Below, in pieces: positions 32,017 through 42,145 of a stretch of DNA of 64,000 nucleotides. The notes below the pieces were generated by a model that worked only from the letters and a program-made list of their open reading frames with translations, ran no database searches and was not told the origin of the DNA. This DNA is from Piezodorus guildinii. Lineage: Eukaryota; Arthropoda; Insecta; Hemiptera; Pentatomidae. The stretch's first letter is position 1. Each line of letters opens with the position of its first letter. The stretch spans positions 102,154,426 to 102,218,425 of the forward strand of contig CM041292.1 of assembly GCA_023052935.1 (NCBI GenBank), read 5' to 3'. Both the position numbers and the translations under genes were made by a program.

Positions 32017-32319
32017 GGCTATGTAAAACGAAAGATAAAAACTAGTTATTTAATAGCAATATGTTTAGAAGGAAATAAGACTGTATAAAAGAGAATTTAA
32101 TAACAGAGTAATAGACAAAGATGATGTGTAATAAATATTTAATTAAAAAATAGAAACAAAAGAAAACAGGAAACTGTTAAACAGACTTATTACTGTCTTC
32201 ATGTAATTTTTCTTTATGTATCGTTTCAAATATATCGTATTTTATATAAATATATCGTATATCGCATATCGTTTCTGGTTCGTATGCTTTTTTTTCATAG
32301 CCAAAAAAATTACTGGCTA

Positions 32320-32415
32320 AACTGGTGACGCGGGTGACTGAGAGGCGCTGGGGTCTGGCGATGTGCCTCGGCATTCACTTCTGGGTGTAGGGGTTCAATT
32401 CAGAGTTACCAGGGA
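32320..32415 (+). repeat. tRNA-like SINE head fragment
   Basis: GGTGACTGAGAGGCGCTGGGG resembles an A box of tRNA-Leu/Ser type and GGGGTTCAATTC a B box. The body does not continue into a known family here. Not foldable into an intact tRNA by eye. Confidence 0.4.
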
Positions 32416-33054
32416 CAATAAGTAAATATCGCATATTAATCTGGCCAAAGTTATAATTATTTTATTTTATTTATTTATCTTTTTTTTTCTTTACATTTGT
32501 TGTTATTTATGTTTACTTTTTTCTTCGTTTGTTTTATTCTGTACACATTTTTTTATTTAAAAATTGGATTCGCAGCCACTAACCGCTTATTGAACTATTA
32601 GGCTCACAAATATGATTTGAATTATTCATAAGACACGAGATTTAATTCCTATTCATACTAATAGCCTTGTCTTCTTAGGTAGGCAATCTATTGTTCGTAG
32701 TTGTCGGAAATTCAACCAGTATGTAAGTTCAAAATCCATACTTCATTTCTTTGATATTATTTATTTTGGATTTCAAGTGGTTAATAACTTTTCTAAATAT
32801 GGATCACTACTTTATTCAATGTTAATGTTTTGTACAAACAGTGTTTCGTTGATATATGTCTCCTATTTTAATCACCGGATGTATAAATATAACACTTCAA
32901 TAAATTTTGATAAAATGCAATAAAAATATCATATGAACCGAAGTCATTATTTCTCATACGTCTATCTACCATTTGATAAAAAAGCTATTCAGTTGACTAA
33001 GCTCTCTTTTATCAGAGACGCACACAACCTAATATCACGCTACTAAAGGGTCTT

Positions 33055-33058
<4 letters not shown>

Positions 33059-33129
<71 letters not shown>

Positions 33130-33131
33130 AT
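33059..33131. repeat. (TA)n microsatellite
   Basis: About 36 TA units with one break (ATTATA) near 33118-33121. Confidence 0.95.
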
Positions 33132-33188
33132 GCGTTTATTAATTAGTTACGAAAAAATAAATAAAACTGTTTCTATACAATAAATGCA

Positions 33189-33430
33189 GGGTCTTGGATT
33201 GAATCACAAATGATCCTAACTGGTCATGCAAGGAGGTGATTAGCCCGAGAGCCCCAGCCACCGTTTTCCTCCCAATTGTTGGGTGCCTGCTTAATAAAGA
33301 AAGACTGGGTATGCCCCAAAAGGAACACCCGACCGCAAAACCACCCTCCGACTGAAATAACAGAATAAATAATCAATCTGCCATGGCCGGTGTTCGAACA
33401 GTAGTCCAGCGCTCTATCCACTGGACCCTA
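33189..33430 (-). repeat. SINE family A copy
   Basis: Complement begins TAGGGTCCAGTGGATAGAGC (A-box region) with B-box-like TGTTCGAACACC, then TTATTTCAGTCGGAGG, and later TCACCTCCTTGCATGACC. These blocks are shared with 131-445. The minus strand is open for 65 codons across it, but the SINE match explains the sequence. Confidence 0.7.
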
Positions 33431-33812
33431 AATTTTTGTAATGAATAGAAAATTATACAAAATATGCTTATTTTGGATAGAATCTTAATTAGTTTGTTGC
33501 AAATTAAGACTCAGTAAAACTAATTATTATTTGTTATTGTTTCTTCACAATTAATTGCTTATTCATAAGTATTTTTGATAGTATCATGGATATTATCAAT
33601 TTTTTTCTACGCATTCTATCATGTTAAATAAATTAAAATGATACTTTAGTGTCCGTGATGATAACGCTATTGCGAGGTGTATTATTAAAATAAGTATAAA
33701 TTTCAATCAATTAAAATCCTGTTACGAATTTTTAACGATTAAGATGTGAAACAGAGTATTTTTTTTATAGTTAAAAAAGAGTGCAGTGAGAAACGTTGAC
33801 TGTGTGTATATA

Positions 33813-34106
33813 TGGGAGAAGTTAGTAGAGAGTGTAGTAAAAAAAACATACAATTAAATATAAACTAAATTTAATGGTGAGGACGTTTCGGCTTACATTA
33901 CAGGCCTTCTTCAGGGCGATTGAAGAGGTGGGGGTCCAACAAACATTATTATTGTTGTTGGATTGTCATTATCATTGTTGGACTCTCACTCCTTCAATCG
34001 CTCTGAAGAAGGCCTATAATTTGGGCCGAAACGTCAGCACCATTAAATTAAGTTTATACCTAATGGTGTGTTCATTTGACTGCACTCTCAATTAACTTCT
34101 CCTACG
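33813..34106. repeat. Large inverted repeat with head-to-head hammerhead-like motifs
   Basis: The left arm 33813-33945 and right arm 33958-34106 are reverse complements with moderate divergence: GGAGAAGTTA, TATAAACT, AATTTAATGGTG, ACGTTTCGGC, GGCCTTCTTCAG and GCGATTGAA all appear in both. Each arm carries a CTGAAGAA-stem-GAAACG motif (33883-33914 minus, 34003-34034 plus). The spacer is short, so the transcript would form a long hairpin. Confidence 0.75.
34003..34034 (+). ncRNA. Hammerhead-like hairpin motif
   Basis: CTGAAGAA, stem GGCC, loop, stem GGCC, then GAAACGTC. The mirror copy on the minus strand at 33883-33914 has stem GGC/GCC. With GAGG/CCTC at 21928 this is compensatory change around a fixed core. 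Confidence 0.45.
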
Positions 34107-35505
34107 TAAAAAAATAGTATTTTTTTAAATATATCCAAACACATATATAAAATTCGGCCATATAGGTTTCAGTAGCGGTAAGACTATACAGTATATTCAC
34201 TTATCGTATAAATCTGCAAAATCAGTGATGATATCTTTATATATCATATCGCCTTGCTGTAATCTAATTTTTCCTATTGCACCGTTTCTCCTCTTTTTAT
34301 ACTCGTTTCTATTTTGCAACATAAAATGATTTCATAATTATCCATACATTATCTTTTTACTTTTCTTCCCAAAGAACTTCTTAACTGTGTGACTAGATTT
34401 CCTAATTTTTTTTAAGACACCAAAACGTTATTTTTTATTCAAATAAACGCTATTTAAAGACATGGTTTTATTATTCACAAAGGTTAGTCTTTCAGTTGAA
34501 AGCTAACGAGCAATAAATATCAAACAGGAAAATAAAACAGTTTTTGTTTATTTCCTTTTTAAGCCGAAGAGCGATAAATATTCGCGGTATTCTATAGCTC
34601 TTTTTTTGAATAAGTGATATACTACACTCATTCCAGTTATAAGATATCGATTTCTCTGATTCCGAAACAAACAATTTTAATAAACAAGATTTATTTTCCA
34701 AGTACAGGCTGTAAAACTTTTCTATTGGTAAAAAATATACATTATTCAGGTTTGATAACGAATTTGGATAACTATAAATTATTATAATTATATTTTACAT
34801 ATTGTTTAGGCTGTATCAAATAACTTTTTTTTTTTTAATTCGTTGAACATAAATATTTACCTTAATATACTAAATATTCGGTCATTTTCCTAAGCATTAT
34901 AGATGATCAAATGTTTAACATATTAATTATTCAAATATTAATATATTCAAATAACATATGAACGTTAACCAAAATGTAAAGAATAGAATTTCATATATAT
35001 AGCGTCCTTCACAAAACTTGCTGATATTTTGAAAAATTTATATATGAGGAATTTATGATCAGAAGATTATCATTGTATAAGTCATAAATTCTATTTACTC
35101 TAAAAATTATGCGATCAAAAAGTAATATTACAGAAATAGAGGAGTGAGATTAAATCACAACTATTGTCCTAGGTCAGTAATTTTGTTGTTGTATCCTAGA
35201 ATTATAGTGTTTCTTAGTTTCATTTAAATCCCAACGTTGAAAATTATGATTTTTTTAAAGATTATTTATTGATATTCACAACTCGATTACAACAACGCAT
35301 AAAGCAAAATTGAAATGCCTATGTAAGACATGTAAAGTCTTTTAAAGGATTACCTATTTCCAAAACTGTTACAAGTTAAAAGGATACGAGTCTGTTTTTT
35401 TTTGTTTTTTTTAGTTTGATTTTAATTTATAATTTGGGTAAATATTGGAAATAATAATATTTAGGAATTTAAATTTCACATTTCGCAGGATGTAACTTAC
35501 GTATG
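34107..35505. other. AT-rich stretch without genes
   Basis: No coding or repeat signal seen. Confidence 0.4.
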
Positions 35506-35582
35506 ATTCATAACACTACAATATCTGGCAATATTATTAACACTAGTTGATAATATTTGCCAGATATTGTAGTGTTATGAAT
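35506..35582. repeat. Near-perfect hairpin, ~32-bp arms
   Basis: Left arm starts ATTCATAACACTACAATATC and the right arm is its reverse complement to 35582, with one extra base in the arm and a loop of about 13 nt. It is too perfect to be random. It could be a minimal MITE or a small-RNA precursor. Confidence 0.85.
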
Positions 35583-36108
35583 ATTACTCCTAAGTAATGA
35601 TGTATAAGGTTGATTTCGTAGTATATTTATTTAAACCTGAGTGTTCAGAATATATTTTATTTATTTATTTTTTACTTGTTATATTCAACACAAATATATG
35701 AATACTTCTATACACCATTACCAAAATCGAAATAATTATAACTGTTAAAAAAATGAAAAGCCTCACCGTAAACCCGTTAGCTGCCATATTAGCCGCCACA
35801 GAAGACGGTAACAAAAAAACACGTAAACCCACGCCAACGAGAGGAGTATAATCTCACTTCGAAGGCGGGAATGAACTGAGCGCTTGCCGGGAGCCCGCCT
35901 GTAGCGCTGCTGTAGGGGAAACTTTTTTCCCCGTTTTATCCGTCGGGGAAAATGTAAATTAAGTGTCTCTATCAATCAATTTTATTAAAATTTCCTCTTA
36001 ATTGAAAATTCCCTATCATTATATAAAATTAATTTATTGTATATAAACGTCAGATCGTAAATATTATCTTGGCATTCGTCAGCTGACGAGTGTGTGAAAA
36101 CTGTTTTT
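35583..36108. other. No recognisable feature
   Basis: AT-rich with a GC-richer block at 35770-35950. No convincing gene. Confidence 0.4.
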
Positions 36109-36980
36109 ACTTTCACTTACCTATATATGAAATATATAGTAAGGGAAAGTATTACAATTTTCGAATTCCAGTTTTCAACGGAAATACACGTTTTAGGGTC
36201 TATTGAGTCCAAATGACCAAGTGTTAGTGTGTCTGTATGAGTTTGTGCAAAAAGTCGTATAAAACTGAAATTTCTTATTTGAGACAACTATACGCCCGAG
36301 ATGTTACAGAACCTTTTTCACTACAATCAGCTGAACAGAAGTCCTACTTTATCCCATGATTTTGCACCTTATTACGATTTTCTCAAAAACGGCTCCATCG
36401 ATTTTGATGAAACTCCCTATATCTATGTGAAATTGAATGGACTTAAAAATGGTGTAGGTTTCATTCTTATTGAAATAGTTTGACAGAGCTTAAATGCCGG
36501 TATTTTAAATTGTATTTGCCTAAAGTACATTTAATTCTGTATATTTCAAAAAATTAGGCACATCATCTAGTTAGCATTGATAAATAACAGCTAATATGTA
36601 AGTTGAGCGAATTTGATAATTAACTAAAGGAGAAAAGAGCAAAAATATGTTTGTTTGTTTTTTTTCAATTTTTGTGTTTTTGAGCACAAGAATAGTAGTA
36701 TATATGTATAATATACTGTTTGGTAGCTAAAGATTTAAAGAAAAATATTATCTAAAACACGGAATAGTAAATGTTATTTGAGAATGGTGAAAAAGTCGAT
36801 GAAACTAACTGATTGTTGTAGATAATAATATAATAGATTATTTAATAAAACACATTTGTCTATTGAAATTCAATTTAAATAATTCTTTCAAACTTTATTG
36901 TTATCTCTAAATGTATTTAAAAATTCTTAAATTGATTTAACAACGGAGGTAAGTCAAAGTCGTGTGTTGCGCGTACCAGA
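36109..36980 (+). repeat. Family A dispersed repeat, nearly full length
   Basis: Starts ACTTTCACTTACCTATATAT, followed by the palindrome arm ATATAGTAAGGGAAAG, runs through GAATTCCAGTTTTCAACGG, ATACGCCCGAGATGTTAC, GACAGAGCTTAAATGC, and ends with ACGGAGGTAAGTCAAAGTCG, then TGTGTTGCG. Non-coding. The ends carry CTTTCACTTAC and GTAAGTGAAAG-type inverted segments (one mismatch in this copy). Confidence 0.85.
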
Positions 36981-37166
36981 TTTTTAATTTCGCTTGCCTA
37001 AAATAATGTAGTAGGGGGAAGTATAACAATAGAGCAAATTTCCAATCCGATTGTTCCACCCAACTACACGTTATAAAATGTTACGTAAATCAAAATAACT
37101 AATTATATAATTGATTAGATTTAAATTTATTTATTATTACATTAATAAATCAATTCATGTCCCTTA

Positions 37167-37199
37167 ACGTTTCGAGGTCCATGACTGTTTCTTCTTCAG
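37167..37199 (-). ncRNA. Hammerhead-like hairpin motif (weak stem)
   Basis: Complement reads CTGAAGAA ... CCTCGAAACGT. The core is kept but the stem has only two or three clear pairs. Confidence 0.3.
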
Positions 37200-37258
37200 A
37201 AATATTATTTAAAAATTGCTTTCTTATGTTCACTCAACTCTTTAATGATTAAACTTAA

Positions 37259-37447
37259 AATTTAACTGGTTGATGTAGATAATAATATAATAGATTATTT
37301 GTTAAAACACATGTTTCAATCGAAACTCAGTGTAATTAATTATTTAAGCTTTTTTTTATCTCGGTATCATTAAACTGTATTTAAAAGTTCTTGAATTGAT
37401 TTTGACAACGGAGGTAAGTGAAAGTCGTGTGTTGTTCGCACCAGATT
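37259..37447 (+). repeat. Family A 3' fragment
   Basis: From GTAGATAATAATATAATAG to ACGGAGGTAAGTGAAAGTCG and GCACCAGATTTTTT. 5'-truncated copy. Confidence 0.8.
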
Positions 37448-37805
37448 TTTTTAGTTGATAAAAATGTAACACACTACCATTATGTTCCTCTTTCATGAAG
37501 GGAAAGGTGTTATAATACTGGTAAAACATGCTGTAGTTTAAATATATAGTTAAACCTTCAATGAGAATATTTATTAACTCTCATATCTCTTTTATAAATA
37601 ATAATCAACTTTTGACACTCATCCATTAAAAAAACACAAGTGGTTTTTACTTGTATGTTTCTAATTTTTTTTTTTTTTTATATATTTATTTATTGGAATT
37701 TACAACTGTATAACAAGTAATACAACAAGTAAATTTGAATGAAACATAAAAAAGGCATGAAACACATGTAGAGAAGCTTCCCAATGGAAGAACTCTAAAA
37801 ATATT

Positions 37806-40505
37806 CTAAACTAGAAGGTCCCGGGGCCATCTCCTTTTCAGACGCCTCGGAGGATTGTCAGGAATTGAAGAGGAAGAAAGGATTGAAACGAAAGGATTAG
37901 GGTGGGAATGGAGTTTGTCATGGAAGGATTGATACCTCGTACGGGCCAAATCAGCAACATATGGGACATTAAGGTCTTTATGGATGAGTTTGTTGGTGAC
38001 AAAGTAAGGAGCATTGAGGATTTTACGAAGGATTTTGGACTGAAGGGATTGGATACGAGAAGAATTCGATGGTTTAGTAGAGCCCCAGAGCTCAATTCCG
38101 TAAGTCCATATTGGTCTTATGATAGTCATGTAGATGAGTCTTTTGTAGTTAAGTGGAAGATTAGAACGTTTGTCTAGTAAGTGTTGAAGTAGTCGAAAAC
38201 GTCGTGCAGCTTCTTGTCGTTTCAGTCTTGTATGAGGATTCCAAGTGAGTCGTTTGTCAAGGTGCAGTCCTAGATATCGGATCTGTTCAACCGGGACAAG
38301 AGGAGTATTATTGAAGGAGACAGTAGGGCAGGAAGTCATAGGTTTACGACGAAGGGTAAATGTAATTTGGTTGGATTTGTTGGAATTTATTTTAATTCTC
38401 CAGTTCTGACACCATACTTCAAGGTCTCTGAGGTGGGATTGGAGAGTTTGAGAGGCAATAGTTGGATCAGTATTGACTGATAACACACAAGTGTCATCAG
38501 CATAGGTAGAAAGGAAGGTGTTAGGATGGGTTGGGATATCAGCTGTATAAACTGTGTAAAGGATGGGTCCTAGGATACTACCTTGAGGAACACCAGCAGA
38601 CTGACTAAAAATGGACGAAAATGAATTATTATGATTGATTTTGAAGGATCTGCCAGTGAGGTAGGACTGGATAATAAGGAAGTATGTAGGGGGAAGGAAA
38701 TGGCGGAGCTTGTGAAGCAATCCCGGGTGCCAGACTCGGTCGAAGGCCTGTTCCACGTCAAGGAAGGCTCCAGTACAATACAAGCCACGCTCCAATGTAG
38801 ACGAGACAACGTCCACCACACGATGACATTGCTGGATAGTGGAGTGGGACGTCCTGAATCCAAACTGATGATCAGGAATTATGGAATTAGTATCAAGGAT
38901 GGGGTACAGGCGTTTTAGGATAAGTTTTTCCAATATTTTACCCATGATTGGTAGAAGTGAGATGGGACGGTAAGAAGATGGATTTTCAGGCGGTTTCTTA
39001 GCGTTCTTAGGTATCATTTTGACGATGGATAATTTCCAGGAGGCAGGAAAGTAGGTGGAACGAAGTACGGAATTATATATGTAAGTGAGATAGAGGATAG
39101 CTTTTCGAGGAAGTGCTTTTAAAATATGGGAAGTTATAAGATCATGCCCAGGAGCTTTGCGGGATGGTAAACTCTGAATAATGTTAGATATTTCTGACGG
39201 ATGGAACGCTTTAGGAGGAAGGGCCATTTGGAGTGGGATATCTAGTTCATCTTCTATAAACTTAATGTGACCAGGATTATGGACATCTGGATGTGGATTA
39301 AAGGTTCGAAAAAGGTGCTCACCGAATATCTGGGCCTTCTCTTCATCAGATCTTGTCCAGACATGGGATTCTGTTAGGAGTGGATGATTACAGTTTTTGA
39401 ACTTCAGTAGCTTTTTTGTCGTCGTCCATAATGATCTGTCTGTAATAGTAAGTTTTTCGGTGAAGTTGAGTAAGTTTTGAATTTTTGCTTTTCTGATTTC
39501 TGTTTTCAGTCTGTTAGTCAGTTTATTATAATAAGTTTTGTCTGATGGATATCTAGTCCTATGCCACTTCGATCTTGCCCTGCGTTTTTCCCTTAATAAG
39601 ATTCGAATGTGCTGTGGCAGGGTAGTCTCCTGTGAGTTGGTAGTATTAATGGTCAAAGTGTTGTCAAGTATGCTACTGCTAATTGAGTCAGTCAGTTGTT
39701 CAACGGCTTTATCAATATCATGTGTAGTCTTAAGTGGGATTTTTAAGTCCAGTTTGGTTTCCAAGTCACTTCTGAATCCGTCCCAGTCTACTCGTCCTGT
39801 AATCAGAGTGGGAATGGTGGGTTTAGGAACAAGGCTCGAGTGCAAGGAAAGCAGAACTGGGCTATGATCAGATGAAAGGTCATTTAGGGTTTTGATTGTG
39901 GATTGGGAGGAAGATATCTGAGAGGAAACAAATATATCAAGGATATCTGGACGTTTTTTGAGGGATGTTGGCCAATATGTTGGGCTCATAGGAGAAAGGA
40001 TAGTATAACAATTGGAGTTAGAGACGCGAGAAAGGACATTACCACGGGAGTTGGATGTTCGGCAACCCCATCGTTGGTGTTTAGCGTTATAGTCACCTCC
40101 AGCAATGAAGCGCGGTCCTAAGGATCGGAAGAGGGTTTCAAGTTGGTTAAAGGAAAGAGAGTTACCAGGAGGACAGTATACAGCTGAGAGTGTAAGATGG
40201 AAAGGACGAGTTGAAATGATTACCGATGTTGATTGTATGGCATCAGTTGGAGTAGAAGGAATAAGAGAATGTGGTAAGGATTTATGGATAAGGATGCATG
40301 ATCCAGCATGGGAAGTGTTGTCGGGATGGTCAGATCTATAAGTGATGTAGTCACGTATGTAAAAATTTGATCGTTGTGTGAAGTGAGTTTCAGTAAGTAG
40401 TGCTATGTCTATGTGGTTGTCATGTAGAAATAAGTCCAGTTCGTCACGATGGTTATGCAGGCCATTAGCATTCCACAAGATAATCGCTAGGGGCTTTACA
40501 CTCAT
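37806..40505 (-). CDS. LINE ORF2: AP endonuclease and reverse transcriptase
   Basis: 899 residues, intact. The N-terminal exonuclease-endonuclease-phosphatase domain (about 5-220) shows WNANGL (N12/N14), LLTET (E39), GGDYN (D138, N140), RPDILD (D187/D190) and SSDH (D213, H214), the residues expected for target nicking. The reverse transcriptase (about 480-760) shows SYRPISLLP, FLDVEQAFDRVW (D583), SAGVPQGSILGP and TYADD (D670, D671). No RNase H follows; the protein ends RLKRRWPRDLLV, as in Jockey elements. Its ATG overlaps the ORF1 stop (ATGA at 40505-40502), suggesting coupled translation. Confidence 0.95.
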   Translation of the reverse strand: MSVKPLAIILWNANGLHNHRDELDLFLHDNHIDIALLTETHFTQRSNFYIRDYITYRSDHPDNTSHAGSCILIHKSLPHSLIPSTPTDAIQSTSVIISTRPFHLTLSAVYCPPGNSLSFNQLETLFRSLGPRFIAGGDYNAKHQRWGCRTSNSRGNVLSRVSNSNCYTILSPMSPTYWPTSLKKRPDILDIFVSSQISSSQSTIKTLNDLSSDHSPVLLSLHSSLVPKPTIPTLITGRVDWDGFRSDLETKLDLKIPLKTTHDIDKAVEQLTDSISSSILDNTLTINTTNSQETTLPQHIRILLREKRRARSKWHRTRYPSDKTYYNKLTNRLKTEIRKAKIQNLLNFTEKLTITDRSLWTTTKKLLKFKNCNHPLLTESHVWTRSDEEKAQIFGEHLFRTFNPHPDVHNPGHIKFIEDELDIPLQMALPPKAFHPSEISNIIQSLPSRKAPGHDLITSHILKALPRKAILYLTYIYNSVLRSTYFPASWKLSIVKMIPKNAKKPPENPSSYRPISLLPIMGKILEKLILKRLYPILDTNSIIPDHQFGFRTSHSTIQQCHRVVDVVSSTLERGLYCTGAFLDVEQAFDRVWHPGLLHKLRHFLPPTYFLIIQSYLTGRSFKINHNNSFSSIFSQSAGVPQGSILGPILYTVYTADIPTHPNTFLSTYADDTCVLSVNTDPTIASQTLQSHLRDLEVWCQNWRIKINSNKSNQITFTLRRKPMTSCPTVSFNNTPLVPVEQIRYLGLHLDKRLTWNPHTRLKRQEAARRFRLLQHLLDKRSNLPLNYKRLIYMTIIRPIWTYGIELWGSTKPSNSSRIQSLQSKILRKILNAPYFVTNKLIHKDLNVPYVADLARTRYQSFHDKLHSHPNPFVSILSSSSIPDNPPRRLKRRWPRDLLV

Positions 40506-42145
40506 CGTTCGAGATTAAATGGAACTTGCGAAAGGACTCTGGTGAGAAGGGTGATCAGTGGTTGGATGGTAGCTCTGAGATCAGAGAGAAAGGACTCAAG
40601 GATGGAGTATATATTGGAAGGATCTTGATTAGGAAACTGATGTGGATAAGATACCTGGGGTGGATAGTTTATTGGTTCTGGATTATTGGCTGGGAGCTGA
40701 ACTCGCCGTGGGGTATGAAGCTGTTCAGTCCGCTGAGATAACAGAGGTTGGGGCTTTGGCTGATTTGGTGGATTATAAGGACGTTCAGGAATTTTGGTAG
40801 GATGCTCAGGAGGGAGTTTCACCCGTAAGGGTAGATTTTGGGAAGGGGTCTGTTGACGGGAAGCTTGTGGTTTAGGACGGGAGACGGGAGGTTTGAATTG
40901 GGAGGTCGGAGGCGCCTGACTGGTAGTTTGTTGCTTTCTTACAGCGGTGACTTCTGAGAGAGATTTCCTGGCTTCTTCAGTGGGAACTCTGGATGCAGGT
41001 GTGGCAGGCTGCTGTGGAGCGATCATATTAGCAGTTTTTGGAATTTCAGGAAAATCACACAAATTTTCCAACTCTGGTACCTGAGGACGTATCTTCTGAT
41101 CCATTCTTTTTACAGTTGAATTTTGTGATCTCTGACGAAGAAGGCTTTTGTAAACGACACAACCCCTATAACTAGCCGGGTGGCCTTCCCCGCAAAGAAC
41201 ACACTTTGCTGGCTCAGTCTGAGATTTCGGGCAAGTGGCAGAGGCATGAGGTCCGGCACACTTAACACACCTAGCCTGGTGGAAACAGTATGATTTAGTG
41301 TGTCCAAAGGTTTGACATTTGGTGCACTGAACAATAGTAGTTTTTTGTCTAGGCTCTTCGAAACGGACGGATGAGTAAACCAGCCTTCTCACCTGAAATA
41401 TTTCCGGATTATTACTGGCTGGTTCGAGGTCCACAAAAAATAATGGCAATGGGTATTTTCCTGTGGGGTGTGTCACTGAAGAGATGTTCCGTGCGTGATG
41501 CCCAATTTCTTCCAGACCTCGTTTAATTGCATCAGTGGGAGTGGATGAGTGGAGCCCGCGTAAAACCACTCGATAAGATTTTTCTTGTCTCAACTGATAA
41601 CAATGGAAATCATAATTTTTTGAACTCAAATAACTTACCAGTTTTTTGTAATTGTCTTTTGTGGTGGTATTAATTTTGATATCGCTTAGTCGAGAATAAC
41701 ACTGAAAGTTCGGTTGTCCGATGAGAGCGGCGATTTCATCACCAAACGATATAAAATCAATAATATTGGAAACATAGATAGGAGGTGGCTCGGGATCAGA
41801 AAATCCTTGAGGCTGGTTTGAAATGTTGGCTGAATCGGAATGGTTCGTAATAGAAGACGTTGCGTTTGAAAGTGGTGTGGCGTTTGAAACGGAAGGCGCC
41901 GGAGATTCAATTTGGTTGGCTGCAGTGGTGCTGCGAGTTTTTGGCGGAGAAGGAATTGATTTTGGCGGTTGTTTGGACTTGGCCGATTTATTTTTTTTTT
42001 TGTTTGGCGAATTACCGCCGGACCCAGTGTTGTTCCTATGGCGTTTCTGACGTCGCGTTAAATATTGGGAGTCGGATTCGCTAACCTCAGAGAATGGCGT
42101 TTCTTCCCCTGATTCATCATAAGATAGAGTCTTATCTAAATCCAT
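40502..42145 (-). CDS. LINE ORF1: Gag-like nucleic-acid-binding protein with three zinc knuckles
   Basis: 547 residues from an ATG at 42145. A basic, Ser/Pro-rich N-terminus (RRQKRHRNN, then KKKNKSAKSK) precedes a region at about 190-260 resembling the PRE_C2HC domain of Jockey ORF1 (YRVVLRGLH, HPTGKYPLPLFFVDLE). Knuckles follow at 274-287 (CTKCQTFGHTKSYC), 293-305 (CVKCAGPHASATC) and 315-329 (CVLCGEGHPASYRGC). The C-terminal third is Pro/Gln-rich and low-complexity. It would package the element RNA into an RNP. The stop overlaps the ORF2 start by 4 nt. Confidence 0.93.
   Translation of the reverse strand: MDLDKTLSYDESGEETPFSEVSESDSQYLTRRQKRHRNNTGSGGNSPNKKKNKSAKSKQPPKSIPSPPKTRSTTAANQIESPAPSVSNATPLSNATSSITNHSDSANISNQPQGFSDPEPPPIYVSNIIDFISFGDEIAALIGQPNFQCYSRLSDIKINTTTKDNYKKLVSYLSSKNYDFHCYQLRQEKSYRVVLRGLHSSTPTDAIKRGLEEIGHHARNISSVTHPTGKYPLPLFFVDLEPASNNPEIFQVRRLVYSSVRFEEPRQKTTIVQCTKCQTFGHTKSYCFHQARCVKCAGPHASATCPKSQTEPAKCVLCGEGHPASYRGCVVYKSLLRQRSQNSTVKRMDQKIRPQVPELENLCDFPEIPKTANMIAPQQPATPASRVPTEEARKSLSEVTAVRKQQTTSQAPPTSQFKPPVSRPKPQASRQQTPSQNLPLRVKLPPEHPTKIPERPYNPPNQPKPQPLLSQRTEQLHTPRRVQLPANNPEPINYPPQVSYPHQFPNQDPSNIYSILESFLSDLRATIQPLITLLTRVLSQVPFNLER

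Noticed and set aside
35763..35975. 70-residue basic minus-strand protein
   Set aside because: GC-richer block but no motif, no start context, no splice support and no repeat partner.
37838..42084. Extra frames on both strands inside the Jockey element
   Set aside because: All overlap the intact ORF1 or ORF2 and carry no domains.
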